Positions 54,260-63,848 of a DNA stretch of 64,000 nucleotides are shown here, one piece after another. Where the stretch lies: NCBI RefSeq assembly GCF_039538065.1, contig NZ_BAABBR010000001.1, positions 1,526,501-1,590,500 on the forward strand, given 5' to 3'. Each line of letters opens with the position of its first letter. The first letter of the stretch is position 1. The notes beneath the pieces are model-generated. The model was not told where the DNA came from and did no database searches. It was given only the letters and a program-made list of their open reading frames with translations. This DNA comes from Sphingomonas rosea (GTDB lineage: Bacteria > Pseudomonadota > Alphaproteobacteria > Sphingomonadales > Sphingomonadaceae). The position numbers and the translations under genes were made by a program.

Positions 54260-55617
54260 ACGGCGGCTTCGGCCTCGCGCGCCTGCTCGGCTTCGCGCTT
54301 GCCCCACTCGCGGTTGATGAGCAGCGCCCCGAGCGTGCAGATGACGCCCGACAGGAGGTAGAGGCCGACGGCCCACAGCCCGACATGCGCGGCAAGCCAC
54401 AGCGCGACCAGCGGCGCAAAGCCTGCTCCGATGAACCAGGCCGAGTTCGAGACGATGGCTGCCCCGGTGTAGCGGTAATTCTGGGCAAAGCTGCTGTTCA
54501 CCGTCCCCGACGACTGGCCGAAGGACAGGCCGAGCAGGATGAACCCGCCGAGGAGGTAGATGGCCTCTCCGATCTGGCCGGCGCTCAGGAGCTGGGGGGC
54601 AAAGCCGCTGTAGGCGCCGATCAGCACCGCCGACACCCCGAGCACCGCGCGGCGGCCGACCCGGTCGGCGAGCAGGCCCGAAGCGACGATCGCCATCACG
54701 CAGATCAGCGCGCCGACGCCCTCGATGATGAGGAAGCGGACGGGATCGGTGTCGGTGAAGAGCTGGTTGTACGAGAGCGGGAACACCGCGACGAGGTGGA
54801 ACAGGGCGAAGCTCGCCAGTGGCGCGAAGGCGCCGAGCACGATCGTCCGCCACTCGGCGAACAGGGTCTCGAACGGCGGCGATGGCTGGAGTTCGCGGCT
54901 TTCGAACAGGCGCTTGAACTCGGGTGTCGCGACTAGCCGGAGCCGTGCGAACAGCGCGACGATGTTGAGCGCGAGCGCCACGAAGAAGGGATAGCGCCAG
55001 CCCCAGCTGAGGAAATCCCCCGGCTCGAGCAAGGCGAGGAAATAGGCGAACAGGCCGCAGGCAAGCGCGAGGCCAAGCGGCGCGCCGATCTGCGGGATCA
55101 TCGAATACCAGCCGCGCCGGTCGTTCGGCGAATTGAGCGCGAGGAGGGAGGGCAAGCCGTCCCAGGCACCGCCGAGCGCCACGCCCTGGAGCAGTCGGAA
55201 CAGGCCGAGCAGCCAGGCACTGGTCGCACCGACCTGCGCGTAGCTCGGAAGGACCGCGATCGCCATCGTCGACCCGCCGAGCAGGAAGAGCGCGATGGTC
55301 AGCTTGACCCCGCGGCCATGGTGCTGGTCGATGTAGGTGAAGAGGAAGGTGCCGAGCGGCCGGCCGAAGAAGGCCAGGCTGAACAGCGCGAAGCTGTAGA
55401 GCGTGCCGGTCAGCGGATCGACATACGGGAAGACGTAGCTCGGAAACACCAGCACCGAGGCGATGGCGTAGACGAAGAAGTCGAAGAATTCGGTCGTCCG
55501 GCCGATGATCACGCCGATGGCGATCTCGCCCGGGCGGATGTCCTTGCCGTCCTTGTGAAGAAGGCGCGCGTCGCGCTCCAGCGAATCGGAGCTTGGGGCA
55601 GTGGCTGGAGCGGTCAT
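54256..55617 (-). CDS. MFS transporter (metabolite:H+ symporter type)
   Basis: 453 aa from ATG 55617 (MTAPATAPSSDSLERD); an upstream ATG at 55680 has no ribosome site. About 12 transmembrane helices. GRTTEFFDFFVYAIASVLVF is the helix 1 signature of the SHS/ProP-type metabolite symporters, RPLGTFLFTYIDQHHGRGVK is the helix 2-3 loop, and DRVGRRAVLGVSAVL lies in the second half. Substrate unknown; dicarboxylates or osmolytes are usual for relatives. The final 4 bases overlap the convergent Mfd-like gene. Confidence 0.85.
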   Translation of the reverse strand: MTAPATAPSSDSLERDARLLHKDGKDIRPGEIAIGVIIGRTTEFFDFFVYAIASVLVFPSYVFPYVDPLTGTLYSFALFSLAFFGRPLGTFLFTYIDQHHGRGVKLTIALFLLGGSTMAIAVLPSYAQVGATSAWLLGLFRLLQGVALGGAWDGLPSLLALNSPNDRRGWYSMIPQIGAPLGLALACGLFAYFLALLEPGDFLSWGWRYPFFVALALNIVALFARLRLVATPEFKRLFESRELQPSPPFETLFAEWRTIVLGAFAPLASFALFHLVAVFPLSYNQLFTDTDPVRFLIIEGVGALICVMAIVASGLLADRVGRRAVLGVSAVLIGAYSGFAPQLLSAGQIGEAIYLLGGFILLGLSFGQSSGTVNSSFAQNYRYTGAAIVSNSAWFIGAGFAPLVALWLAAHVGLWAVGLYLLSGVICTLGALLINREWGKREAEQAREAEAAV

Positions 55618-55775
55618 GGCCTCGTCATTCTTTCCACTTGAAGCGCTTCCTGCACGAGACGCCAGGAGCGTGCGCCACAATAACGCACGAAATCCCTATG
55701 GCGCAGCAGGAACCATGATGGGATTGGACATTTTGTCCAATGTCGCGCCCGGAAAAGCGAGCTTAAAGGGGCTTC

Positions 55776-56876
55776 ATGCTGCAGCAGACCCTCCGCCACC
55801 GTTGGAAGTGCGCCGCCCTCAGCGCTGCCGTGCTGCTGCTCGGCGCATGCGACCGCGGTGTCCTCAATCCCGCCGGCGAGATCGCTCGCCAGCAGCGCGA
55901 CCTCATCTTCATCTCGACCGCGCTGATGCTGCTCATCATCGTGCCCGTGCTGATCCTGATCGTCGTGTTCGCGTGGCGCTATCGGAAGGGCAAGGGGGGG
56001 ACCTACGATCCCAAGTTCGATCACTCGACCAGCCTCGAGCTCGTCATTTGGTCGGCCCCGCTGCTGATCATCATCGCGCTAGGCGCCTTGACCTGGTCGA
56101 GCACCCACCTTCTCGACCCCTTCCGGCCGATCGACACCAAGGCCACCGCGCTCGAGGCGCAGGCCGACAAGGCGCTTCCACCGCTCCGTGTCCAGGTCGT
56201 CTCGCTCGATTGGAAGTGGCTGTTCATTTACCCCGACCAGGGCATCGCGACGGTCAACGACCTCGTGTTGCCGGTCGGTCGCCCGGTCCGCTTCGACCTG
56301 ACGTCGTCGAACATGATGAACACCTTCTACGCGCCGACCATGGCGGGGATGATCTACACCATGCCGGGGATGCAGAGCACGCTTCACGCGGTGCTCGACC
56401 GGCCGGTCGACGACACGGGCTACTCGGGCAATTATAGCGGCGCGGGCTTCTCAGACATGCGCTTCCGCATCCGCGGCGTAAGCGAGGCGCAGTTCGACGG
56501 CTGGGTGAACGGCGCCAAGGGGAGCGGCCGGACCCTCGATCGGGCCGCCGCCATCGCCCTCCTGAAGCCGAGCGAGAAGGTCCCCGCGATGCACTTCGCC
56601 GCGACCGAGAAGGACATCTACAAGCGCATCCTCGAGCGCTGCCTGATGCCCGGCCAGCCGTGCATGAGCGATGTCATGGCCAAGGACATAGGCCACGGCA
56701 TGGCCATGCCCCCCGGCCGCAGCTCGCAGCCCATCGCCGGCCAGAAGCCCGAGGGCGCGCTGATGAAATCGCCCGACGAAAAGGGCACCGGAACCAACGT
56801 CGGCAAGCCGATCGACCCGAGCAAGGCGCCTGGCGTCACCAAGCCCGGCGATCCTGCCAACCGTAACATGAGCTAG
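55776..56876 (+). CDS. cyoA: Cytochrome bo3 ubiquinol oxidase subunit II
   Basis: 366 aa. A lipobox LLLGAC (Cys25) follows a signal segment, then two transmembrane helices (about 43-66 and 87-106) and a cupredoxin domain with VQVVSLDWKWLFIYPDQGIA and NMMNTFYAPTMAGMIYTMPG. The Cu-A ligands of cytochrome c oxidases are absent, as expected for quinol oxidases. The C-terminus has a ~60-residue Pro/Lys-rich tail. First gene of cyoABCD. Confidence 0.95.
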   Translation: MLQQTLRHRWKCAALSAAVLLLGACDRGVLNPAGEIARQQRDLIFISTALMLLIIVPVLILIVVFAWRYRKGKGGTYDPKFDHSTSLELVIWSAPLLIIIALGALTWSSTHLLDPFRPIDTKATALEAQADKALPPLRVQVVSLDWKWLFIYPDQGIATVNDLVLPVGRPVRFDLTSSNMMNTFYAPTMAGMIYTMPGMQSTLHAVLDRPVDDTGYSGNYSGAGFSDMRFRIRGVSEAQFDGWVNGAKGSGRTLDRAAAIALLKPSEKVPAMHFAATEKDIYKRILERCLMPGQPCMSDVMAKDIGHGMAMPPGRSSQPIAGQKPEGALMKSPDEKGTGTNVGKPIDPSKAPGVTKPGDPANRNMS

Positions 56877-56884
56877 GCCCCAAA

Positions 56885-58933
56885 GTGTTCGATCCCAAGA
56901 TCATCTTCGGCCGCCTCGGCCTCGACAGCTTTCCGATCCACGAGCCGATCCTCATCGTGACCTTCATCGTGGTCGCGATCGGCGGCCTCGGAGTCCTTGG
57001 CGCGATCACCAAGTTCAAGCTGTGGGGCTATCTGTGGCGCGAGTGGTTCACCACCGTCGATCACAAGAAGATCGGGATCATGTACATGATCCTCGGCGTC
57101 GTGATGCTGCTGCGCGGCTTCTCCGACGCGATCATGATGCGCGCGCAGCAGGCGATGGCCTTCGGCGCCAACGAGGGATACCTCAACGCCCACCACTACG
57201 ATCAGATCTTTACCGCCCACGGGACGATCATGATCTTCTTCGTGGTGATCCCGCTCATCTCGGGCGTCATCAACTTCGTCATGCCGCTCCAGATCGGCGC
57301 GCGCGACGTCGCCTTCCCCTATCTCAATTCCTTGAGCTTCTGGCTGACCGCGGCGGGCGCGGGGCTGGTGATGGCCTCGCTGTTCATCGGTGAGTTCTCG
57401 ACTGCCGGCTGGCTCAACTACGTGCCGGTGGCGAACCTCCAGAACAGTCCGGGGGTCGGGCCGGACTATTATCTCTGGGCCCTGCAGATCGCGGGTGTCG
57501 GGACGACGCTCAGCGCAATCAACATGGTCACCACGATCATCAAGATGCGCGCGCCCGGCATGGGCATGATGAAGATGCCGGTGTTCTGCTGGACGACCCT
57601 GTGCAGCCAGACGCTCGCCATCGCCATCTTCCCGATCCTCACCGGCGCGCTCGGCATGCTGATGCTCGACCGCTACATCGGCACCAACTTCTTCACCAAC
57701 GACCTTGGTGGGAACCCGATGATGTACTGGAACCTCGTGTGGATCTGGGGTCACCCGGAGGTCTACGTCCTGGTCCTGCCGGTGTTCGGCATCTTCTCGG
57801 AAGTGACCAGCACGTTCACCGGCAAGCGGCTCTTCGGCTATTCGTCGATGGTCTATGCGAGCGTGGTCATCACGATCCTGAGCTTCCTCGTCTGGCTCCA
57901 CCACTTCTTCACCATGGGCTCGGGCGCCAGCGTCAACAGCTTCTTCGGCATTGCCACGATGGTGATCTCGATCCCCACGGGAGCGAAGATCTTCAATTGG
58001 CTCTTCACCATGTATCGTGGCTCGATCCGGTTCGAGCTGCCGATGATGTGGGTCGTCGCCTTCCTCATCACCTTCACGGTGGGCGGGATGACGGGCGTGC
58101 TCCTCGCGGTGCCGCCGGCCGACTTCGTGCTCCACAACAGCCTGTTCCTCGTCGCCCACTTCCACAACGTGATCATCGGCGGCGTGGTGTTCGGCCTGTT
58201 CGCGGGCATCGAATATTGGTGGCCCAAGGCATTCGGCTTCAAGCTCGACGAGAAGTGGGGCAAGGTCCACTTCTGGGGCTGGGTGATCGGCTACTGGGTC
58301 GCCTGGACGCCGATGTACATCGTCGGCCTGATGGGCACGACGCGCCGGGTCCGCCACTTCGACGATCCGACGCTGCAGCCCTACTTCATCATTGCCGCCA
58401 TCGGTGCCGCGATCATCCTCGTCGGGATCATCGGCTTCCTGGTCAGCATCGTGGTCTCGATCCGCGACCGCGAGAAGCTCAAGGTCGGCAATGATCCGTG
58501 GGATGCCCGCACGCTCGAATGGTCGACCACGTCGCCGCCGCCGGCCTATAATTTCGCCTTCACACCGGTGATCCACGACCTCGATGCCTGGTACGACATG
58601 AAGAGCCGTGGCTACGACCATCCGCGTGACGGCTATCGCCCGATCCACATGCCGCGGAACACCGGAACGCCGGTGATCCAGGCCGGCCTCGCCGCCGCGC
58701 TCGGCTTCGCGATGGTGTGGTATATCTGGTGGCTGGCGATCGTCGCGGCGCTCGCGCTTGTGGCGGTGACCATCTGGCACAGCTTCGACTACAACCGCGA
58801 CTACGATATTCCGGCCGACGAGGTCGCGAAGACCGAGCGCGAGAAGATCGGCTTCGCCACGCCAGGCTACCTTCCGCCCAAGGCGGCGCAGGCCATCGAC
58901 AAGCTCGACCCCGCGCCGGCAGGAGCGCACTGA
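56885..58933 (+). CDS. cyoB: Cytochrome bo3 ubiquinol oxidase subunit I
   Basis: 682 aa from a GTG (MFDPKIIFGRLG). Fourteen or so transmembrane helices; the heme-copper motifs are visible: AHGTIMIFFVVIPLISG with the low-spin heme His, WIWGHPEVYVLVLP with the Cu-B His-Tyr pair, and LHNSLFLVAHFHNVIIGG with the heme o3 and b ligands. It reduces oxygen and pumps protons. Starts 8 bases after cyoA and overlaps cyoC by a single base (TGATG). Confidence 0.96.
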   Translation: MFDPKIIFGRLGLDSFPIHEPILIVTFIVVAIGGLGVLGAITKFKLWGYLWREWFTTVDHKKIGIMYMILGVVMLLRGFSDAIMMRAQQAMAFGANEGYLNAHHYDQIFTAHGTIMIFFVVIPLISGVINFVMPLQIGARDVAFPYLNSLSFWLTAAGAGLVMASLFIGEFSTAGWLNYVPVANLQNSPGVGPDYYLWALQIAGVGTTLSAINMVTTIIKMRAPGMGMMKMPVFCWTTLCSQTLAIAIFPILTGALGMLMLDRYIGTNFFTNDLGGNPMMYWNLVWIWGHPEVYVLVLPVFGIFSEVTSTFTGKRLFGYSSMVYASVVITILSFLVWLHHFFTMGSGASVNSFFGIATMVISIPTGAKIFNWLFTMYRGSIRFELPMMWVVAFLITFTVGGMTGVLLAVPPADFVLHNSLFLVAHFHNVIIGGVVFGLFAGIEYWWPKAFGFKLDEKWGKVHFWGWVIGYWVAWTPMYIVGLMGTTRRVRHFDDPTLQPYFIIAAIGAAIILVGIIGFLVSIVVSIRDREKLKVGNDPWDARTLEWSTTSPPPAYNFAFTPVIHDLDAWYDMKSRGYDHPRDGYRPIHMPRNTGTPVIQAGLAAALGFAMVWYIWWLAIVAALALVAVTIWHSFDYNRDYDIPADEVAKTEREKIGFATPGYLPPKAAQAIDKLDPAPAGAH

Positions 58934-59565
58934 TGCTCAAGCCCACACCCGCCGCCCCCGTCGACCGCGACGTCTTCCACCTCGATGAGGCGGACGGTCA
59001 CGGCAGCCACTCGAGCCCGGTCCTGCTGGGGTTCTGGATCTACCTGATGAGCGACGCGCTCATCTTCGCCTCGCTGTTCGCGACCTATGGCGTGCTCTCC
59101 TCGAGCTTCGCCGGTGGCCCCAGCCAGCGCGAGATCTTCGAGCTTCCGCTGGTCGCGCTCAACACCGCGATCCTGCTGGTCTCGTCGATCACCTACGGCT
59201 TCGCGATGCTCGCGATGGACAAGGGCCGGGTCCGCACCGTGCAGGCGTGGCTGGCCGTCACCGCGCTGCTCGGCATCAGCTTCGTGTCGGTCGAGCTCTA
59301 CGAGTTCGGCAAGCTGATCCACGAGGGCGCGACGCCGCAGCGTTCGGGCTTCCTGTCGGGCTTCTTCACGCTCGTCGGGACGCACGGCCTCCACGTCAGC
59401 GTCGGTATCCTGTGGATCGGGATCATGCTGGTGCAGGTCGGCCGTTTCGGCCTCAACACGATCAACAAGCGCCGGCTGATGTGCCTCAGCATGTTCTGGC
59501 ACTTCCTCGACGTCATCTGGATCGGCGTCTTCACCTTCGTCTACCTGCTGGGAATGCTGCGATGA
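58933..59565 (+). CDS. cyoC: Cytochrome bo3 ubiquinol oxidase subunit III
   Basis: 210 aa with five transmembrane helices. LGFWIYLMSDALIFASLFATY and GTHGLHVSVGILWIGIML are the subunit III signatures, and MFWHFLDVIWIGVFTFVYLL closes it. ATG overlaps the cyoB stop. Confidence 0.95.
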   Translation: MLKPTPAAPVDRDVFHLDEADGHGSHSSPVLLGFWIYLMSDALIFASLFATYGVLSSSFAGGPSQREIFELPLVALNTAILLVSSITYGFAMLAMDKGRVRTVQAWLAVTALLGISFVSVELYEFGKLIHEGATPQRSGFLSGFFTLVGTHGLHVSVGILWIGIMLVQVGRFGLNTINKRRLMCLSMFWHFLDVIWIGVFTFVYLLGMLR

Positions 59566-59945
59566 GCTCGCCTGCCGACACCGATCTCCACGCGCATGAC
59601 GACGGGCAGACCCATGGCACCCGCAAGAGCTATCTGATCGGCTTTGCGCTGTCGGCGATCCTGACGATAATTCCCTTCTGGCTGGTGATGGCGCGGCCGG
59701 TGGCCGATGCGAACGTGACCGCGGCGATCGTCATCGTCTTCGCCGTCGCGCAGATCCTCGTCCACACCATCTGCTTCCTCCACGTCAACACGACGAGCGA
59801 GGGCGGCTGGACGCTGCTCGCCTATGTCTTCACCGGCGTGCTGCTGGTGATCACGATCGCGGGCTCGCTGTGGATCATGTACCACCTCAACACGAACATG
59901 ATGCCCGGGATGATGGACACCGGGCAGGCCAGCACCACCCCGTGA
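59562..59945 (+). CDS. cyoD: Cytochrome bo3 ubiquinol oxidase subunit IV
   Basis: 127 aa with three transmembrane helices: KSYLIGFALSAILTIIPFWL, AAIVIVFAVAQILVHTICFLH and TLLAYVFTGVLLVITIAGSLWIMYHLN. His/Asp-rich N-terminus (DLHAHDDGQTHG). ATGA overlap with cyoC. Confidence 0.93.
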   Translation: MSSPADTDLHAHDDGQTHGTRKSYLIGFALSAILTIIPFWLVMARPVADANVTAAIVIVFAVAQILVHTICFLHVNTTSEGGWTLLAYVFTGVLLVITIAGSLWIMYHLNTNMMPGMMDTGQASTTP

Positions 59946-60640
59946 GCGGGCGGGCGCCCAAGCGCCTCGCCTTGCTGACCTTGTGCGGGCTGCTCGCGCT
60001 GTTGTTCGCCGGTCTCGGCGTCTGGCAGGTCGAGCGGCTCCGCTGGAAGCTCGACCTCATCGCCCGGGTCGATGCCCGCCTGGCCGCCGCCCCGGTCGCG
60101 GTCCCGCCTTCGAGCCGCTGGCCCAACCTCGACGCGAAGGACGACGAATATCGCCGCGTCCGCATGACGGGCCGCTTCGACGACCGGGCGGCCACCCAAG
60201 TCGATGCACTGACCGAACTCGGCCCCGGCTGGTGGATCCTCACCCCGTTCCGAACGAAAGACGGCACGATCCTCGTCAACCGCGGCTTCGCGCCCAAGGA
60301 GGCGGTCGTCGCGCCGGCGGGCGCGGCCACGGTGACCATCACCGGCCTGATGCGCGCGAGCGAACTCGGCGGTCGCTTCCTGCGCGCCAATCGCCCCGCC
60401 GAGGAGCGCTGGTATTCGCGCGACGTGGAAGCGATCGCCGCCAGCCGCGGGATCGGGCCGGTCGCGCCCTTCTTCGTCGATGCGGCGCGCGGAGAGGGGA
60501 GCGGCTGGCCGCGCGGCGGGATGACCGTCGTGCGCTTCCGCAACGCGCATCTCGTCTACGCGCTCACCTGGTTCGGGCTGGCGGCGCTGGCGATCGCGGG
60601 GCTGGTCCTCGTCTGGCGAAGCCGCGATAGAGTGACGTGA
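59942..60640 (+). CDS. SURF1 family oxidase assembly protein
   Basis: 232 aa from a GTG overlapping the cyoD stop. Two transmembrane helices at the ends (about 9-26, LTLCGLLALLFAGLGVWQVER; 208-226). WQVERLRWKLDLIARVDARL, WWILTPFRTKDGTILVNRGF and the end ALTWFGLAALAIAGLVLVWR are SURF1 features. SURF1 helps insert heme in heme-copper oxidases. In this operon it replaces the cyoE farnesyltransferase gene usually found after cyoD. Confidence 0.92.
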   Translation: MSGRAPKRLALLTLCGLLALLFAGLGVWQVERLRWKLDLIARVDARLAAAPVAVPPSSRWPNLDAKDDEYRRVRMTGRFDDRAATQVDALTELGPGWWILTPFRTKDGTILVNRGFAPKEAVVAPAGAATVTITGLMRASELGGRFLRANRPAEERWYSRDVEAIAASRGIGPVAPFFVDAARGEGSGWPRGGMTVVRFRNAHLVYALTWFGLAALAIAGLVLVWRSRDRVT

Positions 60641-61941
60641 TGGATCGCCCGGTGCTCGCCGCAACCTCGCCGCTGTCGCGCCCCGCGAGCCGTAGCAAGC
60701 AGCAGGTCGTGGCCGAGAACATGCGGCTTCTCAACCAGCTGCGCTGGATCGCGGTCGCGGGCCAGATCGCCGCCATTCTCTTCGCCGCTTTCGTGCTCGA
60801 GGTGCAATTGCCGCTGGTGCCGATGCTCGCGGTCGCGGCGCTCCTTGGCCTTGGCAACCTGCTGTTCGTCACCACCCAGCGCCAGACCTGGATCGTGCCG
60901 GGCGAATTGCTGCTCGCGCTGCTGCTCGACATGGCGGCGCTGACCGCGCAGCTCTATCTTTCGGGCGGGACCAACAATCCGTTCGTGGCGCTCTACCTGC
61001 TGCAGATCGTGCTTGGTGCGATCCTGCTCCCGCCCGCCTTCGCTTCCTTCCTGCTGCTCGTCTCGATCGGCGCGTTCATCTTCCTGACCTTCCGTCACCT
61101 GCCGCTCGACCTCACCGTGCCTGGCCCGGGCGGCGTCGACCTGCGGCTGCTCGGCGAGGAGATCGCCTTCGTCATGGTGGCGGTGCTGCTGGTCCTCTTC
61201 ATGGTCCGCATCATCGACAATCTGCGCCGCGCCGACCGCTCGGTCGCCGAGCTTCGGCAGCGTGCCGCCGAAGAGGATTCGATCGTCCGCATGGGGCTGT
61301 TCGCGAGTGGCGCGGCGCACGAACTCGGCACGCCGTTGTCGTCGCTCTCGGTGCTGGTCGGGGATTGGGAGCACGACCCGACCTTCGCCGCCGACCCCAG
61401 GTTGCAGGAAGAATTGAGCGACGCCCGGCGCGCGGTCGAACGGTGCCGTGAAATCGTCAGCGATATCCTCGACAGCAGCGGACACACGCGCGGCGAGGCC
61501 ATGGGGCTGGTCAAGGCGAGCGAGCTCCTCGAAGGGCTCATCGCCGACTGGACCCTCTTGCATGAGGACGTGCCGCTCGGCGCCGAGATCGAGGCCGCCC
61601 GAAGCGCCCGGATCCCGGCCGAACCGGCGCTCCGCCAAGCCCTGTGGAGCCTGCTCGAGAATGCAGGTGAAGCTTCGCCGCATGGAGTGGTGATGCGCAC
61701 CGAGGTGGCGGGGGAGCGGCTGCTGGTCGATATCCTCGACTTCGGTCCCGGCTTCACGTCCGAGCAGATCGCGCGGCTCGGTCAGGCCGGCCAGTCGCCC
61801 AAGGGGCCGGGCCACGGGCTCGGCCTGTTCCTCGCGGCGAGCGTCGCGCGCCGGCTCGGCGGCGAGCTCAGCGCCCGCAACCGGGCCAATGGCGGCGCGC
61901 AGGTCCGACTTGCCTTGCCACTGGTGGGGGCAGCATCGTGA
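60640..61941 (+). CDS. regB: RegB/PrrB-type redox-sensing histidine kinase
   Basis: 433 aa. Six transmembrane helices occupy about 30-195, with the quinone-site sequence SGGTNNPFVALYLL between helices 3 and 4. The H box is FASGAAHELGTPLSSLSVL with the phosphorylated His. The conserved redox Cys of the family appears in AVERCREIVSDIL. The ATP domain has LLENAGEASP (N box), FGPGF and GPGHGLGLFLAASVARRLGG (G boxes). It senses quinone redox state, fitting its position after the quinol oxidase genes; ATG overlaps the SURF1 stop. Confidence 0.93.
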   Translation: MDRPVLAATSPLSRPASRSKQQVVAENMRLLNQLRWIAVAGQIAAILFAAFVLEVQLPLVPMLAVAALLGLGNLLFVTTQRQTWIVPGELLLALLLDMAALTAQLYLSGGTNNPFVALYLLQIVLGAILLPPAFASFLLLVSIGAFIFLTFRHLPLDLTVPGPGGVDLRLLGEEIAFVMVAVLLVLFMVRIIDNLRRADRSVAELRQRAAEEDSIVRMGLFASGAAHELGTPLSSLSVLVGDWEHDPTFAADPRLQEELSDARRAVERCREIVSDILDSSGHTRGEAMGLVKASELLEGLIADWTLLHEDVPLGAEIEAARSARIPAEPALRQALWSLLENAGEASPHGVVMRTEVAGERLLVDILDFGPGFTSEQIARLGQAGQSPKGPGHGLGLFLAASVARRLGGELSARNRANGGAQVRLALPLVGAAS

Positions 61942-62468
61942 GCGACCGGCGGCTGCTGATCGTCGAGGATGACGAGGATTTCGCACGGACCCTTGCCCGG
62001 TCGTTCGAACGCCGAGGCTACGCCGTCACGACGGCAATCGGACCGAACGAAGTCGAAGCGTTGCTAAAGAACGCGATGTTCGACTTCGCCGTGGTCGATC
62101 TCAAGCTCGGCACGCAATCGGGCCTTCCCTGCGTCGCCGCCATCGCATCCGCCAATCCCGACACGCGGATCGTGGTGCTGACAGGCTTCGCGAGCATCGC
62201 CACCGCGGTCGAGGCGATCAAGCTCGGCGCGTCGCACTATCTCCCAAAGCCGAGCAACACCGACGACATCGAGGCGGCGTTCGGCCGGACGGTGGGGGAT
62301 GCGGACGTGCCGCTCAAGGGGCAGGCAACCTCGCTCAAGACGCTCGAATGGGAGCGGATCAACGAGACGCTGATCGAGACAGGGTTCAACATTTCGGAGA
62401 CTGCGCGGCGCCTCGGCATGCATCGCCGGACGCTCGCCCGGAAGCTGGAGAAGCGGCCCGTCCGCTAG
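61938..62468 (+). CDS. regA: RegA/PrrA-type response regulator
   Basis: 176 aa from a GTG overlapping the regB stop. Receiver domain (LLIVEDDEDFARTLARSFER) with Asp54 in AVVDLKLGTQSG as the phosphate acceptor and Lys at the end (HYLPKPSNTDD). The Fis-type C-terminal helix-turn-helix is NISETARRLGMHRRTLARKL. This pair regulates respiration and redox genes in alphaproteobacteria; the target here probably includes cyo. Confidence 0.94.
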   Translation: MSDRRLLIVEDDEDFARTLARSFERRGYAVTTAIGPNEVEALLKNAMFDFAVVDLKLGTQSGLPCVAAIASANPDTRIVVLTGFASIATAVEAIKLGASHYLPKPSNTDDIEAAFGRTVGDADVPLKGQATSLKTLEWERINETLIETGFNISETARRLGMHRRTLARKLEKRPVR

Positions 62469-63793
62469 TGCTCGTCGTCGCCGATGTGGCGACCGGCCCG
62501 CCGAAGCCCGAGCCACACGCCGAGCACCACGAGCGGGACGAGGGCGAAAGTGATGAGGTCGGTGCGAAGGCCTCGAACGCCATGTTCGCCAAGCGCCTTC
62601 ACCGGGATCAGCAGCAGCGACACGACGTAGTAGGAGACGGCGGCGACCGACAGCCCTTCGACGGTGCGCTGGAGTCGAAGCTGCATCGAGGCGCGGCGGT
62701 TCATCGAGCGCAGGAGATCGGCGTTGATCTTTTGCGTGACGAGCTCGACCCGGGTGCTGAGCATCTGCCCGGCGCGGGCGATCCGGGCGATCATCCCGGC
62801 TTCGCGGTCGGCGACGCTGACACAGGTCCGGATCGCCGGGACCAGCCGGCGGTCCATGAATTCGCGCATCGTCTGGCGGCCGGGGAGGGGCTCTTCGCCG
62901 AGCCAGCCGATGCGGGTCTGCACGATGTCGAAATAGGCGCGTGCGGCGCCGAAGCGGAAGCTCGTGCTCGCGCCCATCGCTTCCATCCGGCCCGACAGCG
63001 CGACCAGCTTGGCGAGGAGGTCGCGGTCGTCGTCGACCCCCATGTGGGTCGCGATCTTCTCGGTCAATTCGCGCGCCTCGGCTTCGATGTCGAACAGCTT
63101 GGCGGCGGTCTGCTGGGCGACCGGAAAGGCGAGCAGCGCCATCAGCCGGTAGCTTTCGATCTCGAGCAGGATCAGCGCGATGCGGCCGGTCAGCACCGGA
63201 TCGTCGCGGTGCATCGTGAGGAGGAACCGGGTCATTCCGTCGGCGTCGGCGCGAAGGTCGGTGAGCACCGTCGCCGCGCCGCCCATGACCCGCGACCCAA
63301 TCGCTTCGGATCGCGCCGGGTCGAGCGACTGCGCTTCGTCCATCCGGTCGATGATCAGGGTGGTGAGCACCAGCACCGGACCGGGGAGGGAGTCGAGCCA
63401 AGCCTTGGGAACGCGGTCGATCGCGCTCTCGCCGGCGGTCCAGCTCGGCTTGGCAAAGAAGGTCCAGCTGGAGAATTCGCCGTGCCGTTCCCAGCGCAAT
63501 TGCCAGTCGCCCCCGTCGATCGCGCACCAGACGCTGTCGTCGGCGGGGCGGGTCTTGCCCATGCGGGTGCAGAGGTCGGCAATGTGCCGGCGGTCGGCCG
63601 CCACCCCCTCCTGGCCTGACAGCGCGGCGATTCGCGTGACCAGCATCGGGGCTTCGATCGGCGTGGATGGCCGGGCGTGAACCTCGGCCAGCAGCGAGTC
63701 GCGCGACGGGTGGAACTCCACAGGCTGACCCTTCTGCCGTTTGATGGAGAAAAGCGCAGAATTCGTGCGTTCGCAACTGGCCTTTGTATTCAT
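62465..63793 (-). CDS. DUF3422 family membrane protein
   Basis: 442 aa. The family opening is visible at about 25-45 (VEFHPSRDSLLAEVHARPST), followed by a soluble alpha/beta region, FLTMHRDDPVLTGRIALILL, and IGWLGEEPLPGRQTMREFMD, LVPAIRTCVSVADREAG. Two transmembrane helices end the protein (about 370-395, VAAVSYYVVSLLLIP; 410-425, LITFALVPLVVLGVWLGL). No function is established. The stop overlaps regA convergently by 4 bases. Confidence 0.88.
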   Translation of the reverse strand: MNTKASCERTNSALFSIKRQKGQPVEFHPSRDSLLAEVHARPSTPIEAPMLVTRIAALSGQEGVAADRRHIADLCTRMGKTRPADDSVWCAIDGGDWQLRWERHGEFSSWTFFAKPSWTAGESAIDRVPKAWLDSLPGPVLVLTTLIIDRMDEAQSLDPARSEAIGSRVMGGAATVLTDLRADADGMTRFLLTMHRDDPVLTGRIALILLEIESYRLMALLAFPVAQQTAAKLFDIEAEARELTEKIATHMGVDDDRDLLAKLVALSGRMEAMGASTSFRFGAARAYFDIVQTRIGWLGEEPLPGRQTMREFMDRRLVPAIRTCVSVADREAGMIARIARAGQMLSTRVELVTQKINADLLRSMNRRASMQLRLQRTVEGLSVAAVSYYVVSLLLIPVKALGEHGVRGLRTDLITFALVPLVVLGVWLGLRRAGRHIGDDEH

Positions 63794-63848
63794 TGCCGGG
63801 CGACAACAATTCTGCTTACTTCGCTGCCGTTACGAGGAGGACTCACTT

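Noticed and set aside
52079..54853. 924-codon minus-strand frame opposite the Mfd-like gene
   Set aside because: Antisense shadow. The plus-strand frame has full helicase motifs and the frame also runs into the MFS gene.
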